A DNA stretch of 64,000 bases, from the NCBI GenBank assembly GCA_033060915.1, contig CM065384.1, positions 32,664,501-32,728,500 on the forward strand, written 5' to 3'. The notes under the pieces are model-generated. The model was not told the DNA's origin, ran no database searches, and was given only the letters and a program-made list of their open reading frames with translations. Position 1 is the stretch's first letter, and each line of letters opens with the position of its first letter. Position numbers and translations under genes: made by a program. The DNA is from Euryodendron excelsum (Eukaryota; Streptophyta; Magnoliopsida; Ericales; Pentaphylacaceae). Shown in pieces: positions 1-12,300 of the stretch.

Positions 1-1217
1 ATTAATCAAAGTTCTAACAGGTTGCAAAGATTAAAAAAATCAAGACACGGGCTAGAAGTCTTTGTCGTACCAAAACAAAAAAATTTGTTATGTGCAAATA
101 TATCAATATGCTTGAATGTATAGATCAAGACGTGAGTGACTCCCACAATATAGGGTCTTCTTAAAATAATATGATTGGTTGGAAAAGTAGTCAAGCGTTT
201 GCCTTCTTAGAGTCAAGCAACAACATGGTTTGGATGGTTTGATATACCCACGTGGGTCCTCTGATGACTAACAATTGTTGTAAAAAAAAAAAAAAAGAGA
301 GAGAAATAAATTAAGAACTAAATGAAATTAATTCTCATCAAGTCATCACATCACCGGTCATCATCAAATATATGTATATCATGTTGAAATGTGAATTAAA
401 GTGTCTTTTTAGCAAAACAATAAAATAATAAAGAAATAACAAAAGAAAGAAGATTCTGGAATTAGAGATGTGGGTGGTTGCAGATTATACAAAATAAAAA
501 AAATTCTAGAGCAAAACGTGGGGCGTCATCACGTCGCCAACCCACATCACATCAACAACCCACCCTTGAAGTCGTGAATATGTGAAGGATATTGATCTGT
601 GAATGCAATATAAAAAGCAAACCAATGCTCTGACAAAAAAAGGACGGAAAAAAAAAAAAAGAAGGACGGAAGGACGAAGGACATTGATAAAAAAAAAAAA
701 AAACAACGAAAGAATGCAGGTTTGAGGGAGAAAGATACAAGAGAGTTCAGGCAAAACAAAAAAACGAAGCAGAGAGATCAGAAATTAGTATTAAAAAAAC
801 AAGGGTACACAATGTGTCTAGCTACATATGTGAATTCTGCAGGTATAATTTTTGTCTCTTTTCTTCTTCTTTTTTCAAAAATTTGCTGAGGTCTCTATAT
901 TCTACGCTTTCCTGCTGCTGTTCAAATATTTTTATTCTGTTTCTTGAAAACCTATGATGGTTTGAATTTTAAACTAAATAAAATTAGGTGTTTGTAGCGT
1001 TTTGTAACTCTACAAATACTCAGTCTTATCTATAAAGGGAAATGAGTTTATTTGAGTTTTAAAAGGGACTCTGTATTTTTCTTTTTAAAAAACAAATTAA
1101 TAAATTCACATATTCAAAATTTAAGTTGCATATACATATAGATATATATCTTCTGCTCAGATTTTAATTTATGAACTTTTGCCTTGTATGGCCATAAAGT
1201 TCAAAATTAAAATAACT
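1..1217. other. AT-rich non-coding stretch
   Basis: No recognisable gene. The stretch holds A/T homopolymers (for example near 281-295, 648-661 and 690-704). A TATA-like box near 609-615 is followed by a purine-rich stretch, an ATG at about 812 with a ten-codon reading frame, and a GT at about 841 that could be a splice donor. This might be an orphan promoter with a first exon, but no second exon was found. Confidence 0.3.
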
Positions 1218-1512
1218 CAATGGCGACTCTTATGCCAGCAAATTCAAGTCCTAAAGGCTCCATGATTGCTCTCATGTCCTCAAATTTAAGTCTCTAAGGT
1301 TTCAAGATGGCTCATGCGCCCTCACAATTTTGAGCCTATAAGTTCAAAGACGGCCCACGCGCTCTCAATTTCTAGCCTCCAAGACTTCCTGATGGCTTTC
1401 ATGCCCTCAATCTCAAGTCTTCAAGGCTCTATGACGGCCCTAAGTGCCCTCAATTTTAAGCCCTGAAGGTTCCATGACGGCCCATGTGTCATTAATTTCA
1501 AGCCTTTTTAAG
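1218..1512. repeat. Minisatellite, ~42-43 bp unit, about 7 diverged copies
   Basis: Successive units start with GATGGC or GACGGC, continue through a GCCCTCAA-like core and end in AAGGCTCCAT-like sequence. The clearest unit starts are near 1306, 1349, 1391, 1433 and 1476. The array is non-coding and GC-richer than its surroundings. Its position next to another tandem block and LTR-like sequence suggests it belongs to a decayed LTR retrotransposon. Confidence 0.7.
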
Positions 1513-2469
1513 GCTAGTGAACGTCTTAAAAAATAAAAAAAGAGGTGATAAATACAATTACAAAATTAATAGATGCGACTGAATAAACTTATCCAAGTTT
1601 AGGAGTGGTTCGCGTGACCATAGGAGGGTTTATGTCTTTTATATATGTATTGCAAGTGGATCTACGTGATGTAACCAAAAATTAAAAGAAAAATGTATTT
1701 GTGATTCTTCAATTGATAAAGCATTATCAATCCATGATGGTAATCAGTTTGAAAAGTCACCGCTACAAGTTTGGATAAATTAAAAGAAATACATGGTTGG
1801 GCTCCATCTATTACTAATAAGAATTTCAATCTCATGCTCCCATGAGCCCACAATTTCAAAATCTCAAGATTTCAATTTGGCGTACTAAAAGACAATTCTT
1901 GGTCTTTTTTAAAGGCCTAAATTTACAAGTCTTCTAAAGAGTGAAATCCATGCCTAGTAATGGCTCAATTTTTGGGCCGTTAAAAGCCCAATATTTTTTT
2001 TTTGTCTTTTACTGACCTATGCTCTTAAGTTTGTTGGCCTAATTCTTTTGGTACACTTAACAAATCTTTTAAGACCCTATTGTTGGCCCAAATTATTTTG
2101 GCCCACTTAACAAGTTTTTTTTTTTAAGACCCAGTACCTTTTAATTATCTAGCACTTTGAGAAAGAGCAAATTTTGGACTTTAAACAAATTAAGTCAAAG
2201 TCCATTGACCTTGTTTTGTTCTTTTCGGTTGTCTCTTTTTATTCAAGAGAAGCCCAATCAAATGATGATCCTTGGGTTAGTGTATGTGACTATATCGTTT
2301 AATAGCAATAAATATGATGCTCATACAAATTAAATTGACAACTTTATTGTTGCCGAGAAAATCACTTCACTGTTCCTATGAAATGACAAAAAAAAAACAT
2401 AATAAATAAATAAAATGTTTCATTGTTGATATGTTGGTTTGAAACCTGGAGTCCTCACAAAAGATATAA
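1513..2469. other. Non-coding, retrotransposon-like debris
   Basis: AT-rich sequence with T-runs and repeated short motifs such as TTGGCC(C/T)AA and CACTTAACAA near 2035-2115. No gene is seen. It probably belongs to the same decayed element as the flanking tandem arrays, which is inference. Confidence 0.3.
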
Positions 2470-2905
2470 ATCAAACCAAAATTAAACATTATTTTTTAAG
2501 AACTACAATGACATGATTCTAATTCGGATTTTATCCCGATTCAGATACGTAGGCAACCCACTTAAATGGGTGCAATCACAAACTTATGGACCCAAACGTT
2601 CACTCAAATTAAACCCAATTCAAACAAAAATAAACATTATTTTCTAAGAACTACGGTAGACTTGATTCTAGTCCAGACTTGTCCCGACTCGGATACATAG
2701 GTAACCCACTCAAATGGGTACAGTCGCAACCTTTGTGAACCAAATAGTTCATCTAAATTAAATTCAAACAAATAAACTTAAATATTATTTTTTTAGAATT
2801 ACAATAGACTTGATTCCAGTCTGAACTTGTCCCGATTCAGGTACGTAGGTAACCTACTCAAATAGATACAGTCGCAACCTTTGTGCACCCAAATGCTTTC
2901 TTAAA
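2470..2905. repeat. Three tandem copies of a ~148-bp repeat
   Basis: Blocks beginning AACATTATTTT at about 2485 and 2633, and AATATTATTTT at about 2781, each continue through a TCCCGA-TCAG/CGG-ATACGTAGG core into an ACCCACT-AAATGGG segment. Spacing is about 148 bp. The sequence around TACGTAGG followed by a CCCA motif resembles LTR or leader regions of Tat/Ogre-type Ty3/gypsy elements. That assignment is from memory and unproven. Confidence 0.65.
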
Positions 2906-5900
2906 GTAAATTTGTCACAAAATCCCATCTAATTCTATTAAGTTGGAATCAAAAGGTACTACCTTGAAACAATGGATTGTAATTAAAAGATACATTATAT
3001 CTTGAATGGGTCCGACCTACATTTTAAGAACTCATGTGATATGTTATTATATGAGTGAAATTATGTTAAGTGTTTGTTCAATTAAATATTATTTGTTAAT
3101 ATTTTTGCTTAACAGTGACTCACACCAAATGTGTGCTTGAGATATTCCCAAGTGTAGGATAGTGAAATAGTATATACCCGGAGTACGAGATCGTTCCCAC
3201 GAGGAGCAATTTACACATAACCGAAAGAACTAGAACAATCCTCTCAATTGCTCACAAAAATCCGAACTTCTAAAAGAAAATAAAATTCTGATTGTTTTAA
3301 AAAAGGTCTGATTATTTAAACTAACTAGCAAACAAAGATAAATAACTTGAAGATGGTTTGATTATAAAGTAATGAGAACAAGTCTCGGGATAAATCGCTC
3401 CAACCAATTGTGTCTCTTGGAATTTCAAAGGAGATAATTTTGTAACTCAAATCCTTTGACTATGATGCGAGTCTCAAATTCAGAAGATCTGGTGATAAAA
3501 ACCAAGTGTTCTTCAAAACTTTAACTTCTAGAATAAATCGGGTTGTTAGATTTAAGAACGAATATCATCGATTTGTGTAGTACATATACTGAATATAAAT
3601 TCATGCATAAATGTTACCAAACATAATCAAACATCCAGGTTATCAAAGATTTCTAAAACAATGAAGAAAAAGAAAGATAAAAATATAAAATTAAACTTTA
3701 AAATCTAAAATCTCACATCTTTTGTTCATCCAAGACCTTTAATTGGTCTTCACAATCAATCCTGAGATGGAAAGATTTAGCTGCTCATTTCCATCTAAGA
3801 AAAAACTCGAAATAATTGAATGAATACCAAAAATCTAGATTTAGTGCGAAAAAAGAAAAGAAATCTTGAATTGGATACAAGGATTCTAGAAAATTTGTAT
3901 CGAAACTTGTATTGAAGTAAATCTAATTACAAGAAGGCAACAACCTAATAAATCTAAGCTATTTTAGTGTAAAAAATATTAAAACTCTCTACAATGGCCG
4001 CCTCCCTTGAACAAAAACCGAGTAGGTATTTATAGGGATCGTAGGCCAAACCCTAAAAACATCTTAATTTTTGTCTTACCATTCGAACGGGGAAACGGGC
4101 ATTCAAATGCCAGGCTAAATTGGTTTTGCATACTCTCTAGCCATTCGAACACTGGGATTGAGCGTTCGAACGCTAGGCCCCTTTTTTTTTTTTTTTTGGT
4201 TTCTGCTTTGCCTCTTACCATTCGAACGGTATATTAGGCGTTCGAACTCTGGAGTCCTTTTTCACCTTTTTGGTTTTAACTTGTTTAAGGCTCTTGAAGT
4301 TAGAATTCGGCAACGCTCATTAGATGCAAACATGTGTAACTTAAAGCGAGCTTTCCAGCGGCGTATCATTCATCCTATTCTAATTTACAAGAAAAACTTG
4401 TATGCCTGTAGACCGGATTACTTCTTTGGCTCCAAATCAACTCCCTTAGCTTTAAATACTTGAAATATGATCAAGTACGAGGTTAAATACAATATATAGC
4501 AAAAAGAGTATAATTAACCCTAATCTAAGGCTAACAAAAGTCGTTTAGCGGTCATAGATTGCACTTATGCAGTCTAATCATGTGGGCTTAAGAGAACCTA
4601 TTTGGAAGCCTTTTATGAGAGGGCCCATTAAGGTTCAATATATATAGGCTAAGTCCCCTCTCTTCCCATAATTGATAGTATTCTATCCATAGAGATCCGT
4701 CGTAAGGAGTTTGGAGACAGAAAGGAAGACGTAAAGCCAATACACTATTTGATTTCAGGACTGGATTGCTTCTCTTCGAATTCAAGATCATGAAACAAAC
4801 TGGTACGCTTCCACAATCTTGAATACATGAATTAATGTTCCTATGTTCATATACATGCTTATTGTAAATCTTACAAAAATCACATGTGCTTCCAAATTCA
4901 AGACTCAAGAGATACCATGACATTTTACAATAATGACAAATAGCATATAAAACACATACAATATGTACATATTTTTGATAATGTGAAAATATCTACTCAA
5001 AAATTCATGCAATTTTTCTTATCAATCAACCAATCCTTACTCCGTGCTAATGATGATTTCAAGCTCCAATATCCTGTAGGCGTGTAGCAAAATAAAGCTA
5101 AGCATGGTCTCTATTTTAAATAGGCTTCTGTTCTTAAGATTATTGGAAATATCGAGTCAAAATATATATATTATTCAAGACATAAAGTAAACACATAAAA
5201 TATAAAATTTATATTATAATATTTTACAAAATAAAAGTTGGAGAAAACTCATCGACAAAGGCATGTAGTCACTGTCCTTAAGAATAGATTGCGTCTCACT
5301 GAGTACGTGACCCGATACAACAGGTTATGGCGGCCTACGCTCTAGGATTCAACTGTTATTTTCCCGCAAAGATGCACTCCCAAGTGCGGAGGTGTAAGGA
5401 ACAGCTTCTCAATTGCCCATAGATCAAATAATATGGTGTTTCAGAAATATCTTGTAAAAAACTTAGTAACCAATACTGTGAAGAGTAATAGTTTTGGTGA
5501 AAACCTATCAAGACATTTTCAGAGCACTTAAAGCTCTCCTCTACAAAATCCAGTGAACCACCCCAAAAAAATATATCACCAGCATGTGTATACAAAGGTC
5601 ATGGCATCCAACGGTCAAAGAATATTATGGTAATTAAAAGCCCACCCAAGTAACTCATGAAATATAAATTGCTATAATATGAAAGCATTGAAAAGGTTTT
5701 AAATCACAACATAAAAGATGAGGTAATTGAATGCTCATTCAATTAGAAGACCAAGATAAATGACATTTATTATTTTAAAACAATATACTAATTTATATTT
5801 TGAAATATACTTGTAACTCCAACGTATTCATGGTGAGTTTAGGGCTTGAAATGCAGCCCCTATTACTTGGTTCCTCTTCTTGAAGAGGCTGAGACAAACT

Positions 5901-6294
5901 TGTGAAGCCTGATAGGACTTGGATGTTAAATTCATTGGTCATGCTGAACAAAGCAATTGAGTGCAAACTGATTCAATGAAATTTTGCAAGTCCCTTTACT
6001 TAATCCCTTTCTAAGGTCTGTTGTTTCTTTTAAATGGTTAGATATCTCTTATGGGGCCTCAAATTGAATAATTAGTGCCACATATATGCCAATGACATTC
6101 TTATCAAGTGGCCTATTAAGTATTAAGGAGGTTCTCATGCATCACACTATTTTTTATTTATTTCGAATATGATAAAGCAAAAGGAAAGGAGAAAAGCACG
6201 AATTTGCTCAACCTAGTACAGATTTTTTTTTTTTTTTTTAAATTCTGAGAACTAGTTTAACTATACATACAACCTTGTCGGTGATTTTGTACAT
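2906..6294. other. Non-coding region with LTR-retrotransposon-like remnants
   Basis: No gene is supported. From about 3110 to 4560 the composition resembles an LTR or untranslated retroelement sequence. The motif CATTCGAACG/GCGTTCGAACG recurs near 4081, 4142, 4162, 4219 and 4230. From 4560 to 6294 the sequence is AT-rich with no family recognised. Confidence 0.35.
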
Positions 6295-6820
6295 TAAAAT
6301 GGAGCTGTGAGCTTCAAAATGGCTGAGGCAAAGCTGCATTTGGATGGAAATTTTGTATAGCCTTTAGTGGAAGTGGGCTATGCTAGCAATTAAAGTAAGC
6401 ATATAATTAAGTCTCACAGTGCAGAACAAGTTGGAGTGATGGAGAGAAACAAAAGGAAAAGCAACATAGCAATGGATGACACACGTGTTACTCATGGACT
6501 CTGCTTGATTGTGTTATTTTAATCTATAATCCGTTTATTTAACCGTGTTTGCTTCAGTGGAAAATGAAAATTTGAAGAAGGAATCACTGGTTCTAATCCA
6601 TAAAACATGGTTGATCCACCTTATTTTGGCAAAGAGCTTCCCAAGTAATGGAAACCATTTTCCTCGCCCATATCAAATGCAGCCAAACAAATACATAACC
6701 TCAGCAATAATGCTATGAATTGGCCTATAAGAAGAATAATCTAGTTCTAAGCAATCAAAATTCGTCTTTCTCTACATCTCCTTTCCTTGGTTTTTAAATA
6801 TTTTGTGACATTTCTTAAGT
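6295..6820. repeat. Local duplication, copy 1 (uninterrupted)
   Basis: This ~525-bp segment is repeated downstream. Its first part (6295-6609) matches 7231-7531 closely, and its last part (about 6680-6820) matches 8788-8932. No open frame of note spans it. It lies 3' of the GDSL gene. Confidence 0.75.
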
Positions 6821-7136
6821 GATCTAGGAATTTTATTGAGGGGGCCATAGAACACCTAGGTAAAAATTTTAAATTTTATGAGGGGCTAAGATAAAAATTC
6901 GGAGGTTGAGGTAAAAAATTTTAAATTTTTTTGAAGGGTTAAAGCGAAGATATGTTAATTTTTAGAAGGTTAAGGTAAAAAAAATTTAACTTTTTTGAGG
7001 TTATGAAAAAAAATCTTGAATTTTAGAAGTCAAAAGGAAAATTTTGAAATTTTGGGGGGGCCAATATCTACTCTTATTATAAAAATACTCCAAATCAATA
7101 GAGATGAAATGAAATCTTATCAAAGTAGGGGACAAT

Positions 7137-7166
7137 CCCCTCCCCCCCCCCCCCCAAAAAAAAAAT
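7137..7166. repeat. C14/A10 homopolymer tract
   Basis: A run of C interrupted once near its start is followed directly by a run of A. It lies between the two copies of the local duplication, at the end of a stretch (6850-7060) with repeated AAATTTT-plus-GGGG motifs. Confidence 0.8.
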
Positions 7167-7230
7167 CCCATTATAGTTCCGTCCCTGTTGACAGACATTA
7201 AAAAAAAAAGGGCAAAATGATAATTAAATT

Positions 7231-8935
7231 TAAAATGGAGCTGTGAGCTTCAAAATGCCTGAGGCAAAGCTGCATTTGGATGGAAATTTTGTATAGCCTT
7301 TAGTGGAAGTGGGCTACGCTTACAATTAAAGGAGGCATAAAATTAAGTCTCACAGTGGAGAACAAGTTGGGGTGATGAAGAGCCACAAAAGGAAAAGTAA
7401 AATAACAACTGTTGATGCATGTTTGCTTGCTTATGTTGTTTTAACAGTAATCCATTTATTTAAACTGTGTTTGCTTCGGTGGAAATGAAATTTTGAAAAA
7501 GGAATCATTGGTTCTAATGCATAATATATGATATATAGTTCAGCAAGGAGACACTCGACAAAATCGCACTGACCCATTGTGACAGAGAAGTTTCCTTGTA
7601 GCTCTTCACCAATTTTTCTTCCTTTTTAATTAGAAAAATTACACTTCTTTATATCACAGAAAGAGAATACAGAAGGGATAAGTCCTGACCAGTAACCATT
7701 GGTGTGTTTTAGCATTTTTATGGTCATCAGGCTAACTACCCTTAAAATACATCTTTTTACCGTTTTTGGCTGCCCATATTTTTGTTTTGTTTGCTATGCT
7801 TGCTTCTTAAACTGTTGCAATCAATCAAGGAACTAGTGTATCTTTTGCAAACAAATGTACATATTCTTCAGCAATGACACTGTCAATATCAAATGTTAAA
7901 TTTCCGAACTAGGTGGATTTGCTCCGCTTGGAGGTATGCTTGATTAAAATCAATTAACTAAGTTAATCAATTACACTCTAATTAAAATTGCATGCATGAA
8001 AAGTAAAATAATCACACGATAGGGACCTGATTTTTGTCATAAAAATCCATAACGGGAAAAAACCACGGGATCTAATCTAGTCCAAGTTTCAAACACTATA
8101 ATCAATCGAACAGTTTATAAGAATACTTGCAACTGTACCAATCCGAATCTCACGAATCTAAGTTGAAGTCAAACCTTGCCTGCATATTCCGCAACTCACT
8201 ATTCTCTTGTGCTGAAACCACGACGAATCCACACCGTGAATCGATGTCTTGATAAACTATCAAGACGAGTTTTTCGAACCTTTGAATATTTGAAGTTCTT
8301 CTTCTTTGGTAAGGAGGTATCACTAACGGCTAGGGTTTCATAGGAGCTCTCAAAAAATATTTTAAAATATGTTTTAAGCTCTTTAACCCTTTTAGAAATC
8401 GAACTTTGCTTTATATACGAGTTGAAAGAGGATTCAAGCTGAATAGGAAAGTTTTCAAAATAAATTCTCGGTAGTGGCCTCAGCTACAAGGGAGATTGAA
8501 TAGCTGTCTTTTACGAGAATCCTTCTTTCCAGCTGAAGTCGTGGTGCCAAGGCAGCATGAAGGCAGTGCCACTTGCTGTCCATCCTTTGCAGCAGCTTCA
8601 AGAGAGTGCCAACAACTGTGACGACTTTTTGATTCTTTGAAGCTTTTCAAGCATTTCAAACACTCCTTAGCATTTATTTTTGTTTGAATTGCCATCAATT
8701 TAATAAAATAATCATCTAAACATCTAAAACTATTACAAGTTTTTGACTCAGAGATGTAGCCAATAAAAACTAGTATCTTACAAAATGTAGCCAAGCAAAT
8801 ATAGAACCTCAGCGATGAAACTATGAATTGACACAAAAGAAGAAAAATCTAGTTCCAAGCAATCAGAATTCGTCTGTCTGTACATATTCTTTCCTTAGTT
8901 TTTAAATATTTTGTGACTTTAATTTCTTAAAGTGA
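7231..8935. repeat. Local duplication, copy 2, split by ~1.25 kb insertion
   Basis: 7231-7531 repeats 6295-6609, and 8788-8932 repeats 6680-6820. The ~1.25 kb in between has no counterpart in copy 1. The insert contains no recognisable gene, although 7920-8480 has the look of LTR-type sequence. No clear terminal repeats were found for it. Confidence 0.65.
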
Positions 8936-9171
8936 CATTGTTTTGCAGCAGGAAGATATGCCTTTTTGGTATCAAATTCATTTGTGTACAGTGTATACCA
9001 AATTTGGCAGACATATTAAACAACACAAAAATGATGATCATTAAATATATAACCATGTCAATAATTATTTTCCACGCCTTAGCTAATCAAAGATTAAAAA
9101 GGGAATTAAAAATTGCTTCGTTTAGATATATATGGAGCAATCATATTCGAAAGGAAAAAAAAAAAAATTAG

Positions 9172-10695
9172 TCATCCGTCGGAGGATGGAGCAATGGCTG
9201 GTGCTGGGGAAGAAGCACTTGTACCATTACCGGGCAAAAGTCCAAGCTTTCTGATGAGCTCATTAGCAATTAACTCATTAGCACTATCTGACGGGTGGTA
9301 CTCATCCCAAAACACATACTTGCTTCTATCTTTACACAATGTTGATATAGGAATGCATGTAAGAGCCGGTCGAATCTTCCCCATTGAGCAACAGGGTGAG
9401 TCAGAGTTATTGAATCCTGCAAACATAAAATTTACAGGTCAAACAATAACAAAAAGGGGAAGTGTATATGTGTGTATATATATATTGATTACCATATTTG
9501 TGAGGATTAGTAATAACATCATTGACAACATCGTATGCATCTCCGAAGGTGAAGCTTGCATTAGGAAGGTTGCTTGAAACTTGAATCACAACCTTGTTTG
9601 TGGCTTGATTGAAGCTGAGAGCCAATCTGTTTGTTTTATCCTGGCAAGCCCGTGATGAACCTCCTAGGACCCTTTGGAGTGGAATACAACCCATAGGTCC
9701 GAGTCCAAAAACCATTAGCTGCCGTGCCCCTAAACTGTGCAATAGCTGACAGATAATAATAAACACGCTCGCTCAGTTATTGTAAAAAATGAAAATGGAA
9801 TATGTATAGCATTAGTCAGTTCGATTTTCTCTGTTAGTATACCACAAGCTGTGTTTGGAGAGTTTCCATTAAGTAATTCATGAAACCCTGTTCGGTATAG
9901 GTCCATGAGTCGCTGTAAACTGGCATCAAGAAGTTGTTGATGAAATCGTTGCTTCCTAAAGCAACCACATAGATGGAGTCTTGAAAGAACTTGTCGGCTG
10001 CTGCTTCTCCGATTCTGGCTTTTATGAGTTTTTGTGTTCCTTGGAACAACTCAATCTGCTTGTAGAGACAGAATCTTTGAATCTACAAGAGAAAACATCA
10101 TATATTCTTATAAAAATTCTAGAATATATGCTATTATACACTGAAAGTTTGAATAGAAAATAGAGTTCATTACTTGAAATACTTACAAAGTAACCACCAG
10201 TTTCATTCAAGATCCCTCCACCTCCAGAGGCATAGTTCACTCCATTTGCAAGAATAATATCTTCTGTCAGAGATGGATCTAGAAAAGCCGGTGGCCTTGG
10301 AAGACCCATTTTATCCCCTGAAATAATGCACAAACGGAAAAGTCAATTCCTGCAGTAGGCTTAAGAGCTTTAGAGAAGGGAAAAGACGAGTATATATGGC
10401 TGCTGATGTTTTTTAAGTTCATGAACTTGATGTAGCAACGGTAAATATGTATCGGTTTACCCATTATATCAGCAACTGTGCGGCCATTAGTAAACCTCCC
10501 ATTAGGCATTCCATTCCCGAAATCAATGCCATACCAGGGAAAGTTTGCCTTGGCGATGCTTTTGGACAGGTATTGGTTATTGCCAACATCTGAGAGGGAG
10601 TCTCCGAAGATAAACTGCACTACTTTGCAATGGTACCCATCCATTGAAACCCCCAACAGAGTCACAATTATCGCTAATGCCACCATTAACCTCAT
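9172..10695 (-). CDS. GDSL esterase/lipase, secreted (5 exons)
   Basis: Predicted hydrolase of the plant GDSL/SGNH family, exported through the secretory pathway; the natural substrate is not known. Exons on the minus strand are 10695-10461, 10317-10187, 10082-9843, 9745-9493 and 9416-9172, all with GT-AG introns, giving 367 residues in frame. Residues 1-22 are a hydrophobic signal peptide. The nucleophile block FIFGDSLSDVGNN lies at about 28-40 (Ser33), a GSND block is in exon 3, and the terminal DEYHPSD supplies the catalytic Asp and His. The start is the first in-frame ATG, since the upstream codon at 10713 is GTG. The closest relative I recall is Arabidopsis At1g74460, which fits the neighbouring CHLP gene. 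The C-terminus is a short Ser/Pro/Ala-rich tail. Confidence 0.93.
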
Positions 10696-12300
10696 GTTTA
10701 CACACTCATACACACTTTTTCTTTAAGAACTACTTCAAGTTTTCCTAGTGATATATAGAATTTATATATATGTGTGTGTGGGGTTGGATTTAAAAACTTG
10801 AGAACTGGTGAGAGTAGACAGAGTTTGATGAACCCATGGTTGGTGATTTAAACCTACTGCAACTACCTTTGTTCTGTTGCAACGGTAGAAAGAATTCCGA
10901 ACCAACTTCTCTTATGCTTAATATTCTGATTAAAACGTTTGATATGTTATTGCAGCCATGTTGATCAAAATGATGACTAAAAGTTTAATGAGTTTTATCA
11001 GTCACTCGTGCTCATATATTGGAAGATTCTATCACTCGATTGAATTGAATAATTTCATTATGTTTAAGCTAGTTTCTTGATTAATGAAATTCTCGATTAG
11101 CCTTAACGGTCTTGTACTTCATAAAATCTATATCGTTGCAACTTGAAACAAAGCATAATTAAGAAGAGCCTTTGATTTTTCGGCTTGATCAAGAGCTTGG
11201 CAAGCAACAAGAACAGTAATTTTTCTTTAATTTGGTTTAGAAGGCAACTTGAAGAAGTACACCATTGTGTTACCAACTAGCAAGGGATGGAGTGAGCTGA
11301 GACCAAAAAAATTTAGTTGTACCAAACGATTTTTGGTTGAGCTGAAAGATTCATGACGTTAATGTTGATTAATTATGAATCTTGTGGGCCTTATCCTTAA
11401 TAACAAAAGGAGATGAAGAGGTGGTGCAACCTCCAGGTCTTCATTAGATTTAGGAGTATAAGGAAACTGTCAAGGGGAATGATTGTTCACTTCAGAAGCA
11501 GCGTAGAAGAACAGTGTACGGCTTGTGTAACGTCGGTGTTACTCAAGTTCGTGCCCTCTACATTGCATGAATTAATTTTTTTCAAAAAAAATTATTAAAT
11601 TGTGGTCGGTCACTTTGAAAACAACTGCTTGTCTGATCCTTTTTTACCTAGAACTGTTGGATAACAACTGTTTGCCAATATTTGAGAGAGCTTATTCTTT
11701 AAATATGAGTTTGAAAGTCCTACCATAATTAAGTTCTCTTATGTCATCTAAAAGGAGAATGTTATGCATAAACTAATTTTTAACCTTTTTTTTTTATCAC
11801 AAAACATAAACTGAACTAGTCTTATATGTATTTATTAATATGGGTCTTACTGTATTATGTTTTATTAGTGAAAAAATGAATTGAGAAATTAATTTATGTA
11901 TAATATCATTCTATATAAAAAAAGGAATGATTAGCTATTCATGGATCATGCTCACCAGTTGACTTTACTTAATTGGTGGGCAAAGTTTAAGGGTTCGACT
12001 ACGATACGCCATTGCAGTTTTTGGTTCACCGTGCATGATTTTCGTCTCATCCGTTAGATTGTAATAATTACTTCAATGGTCCAGATTATCAACTTTTTGG
12101 ATATACGGCTGAGATCTATTGATGCACGGTACACCAAAACTGCTTTGGTGCATAGAAGAAAATGCCCACAGTTTAATGAAACTTCTTAGGTCATGCAATT
12201 TCATGTCAAAGCTTGATTTTATTTTATTTTTCTTGATAATTTATTCCAAATCCTGCAAACCATTCTGCACCATGATGACAAATCAGAGAGAACTGCAGAA
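10696..12300. other. Intergenic, GDSL upstream region and AT-rich spacer
   Basis: The first few hundred bases are the likely GDSL promoter on the minus strand. A TG-repeat and TATA-like stretch sit near 10750-10785. Beyond that I see only AT-rich sequence with no gene or clear element. Confidence 0.4.

Noticed and set aside
9113..9577. 154-codon plus-strand frame over the GDSL 3' exons
   Set aside because: It is antisense to well-supported GDSL exons 4-5 and resembles no family.
11991..12003. GGGTTCGACTACG as a tRNA B box
   Set aside because: No matching A box or cloverleaf stems at tRNA spacing.
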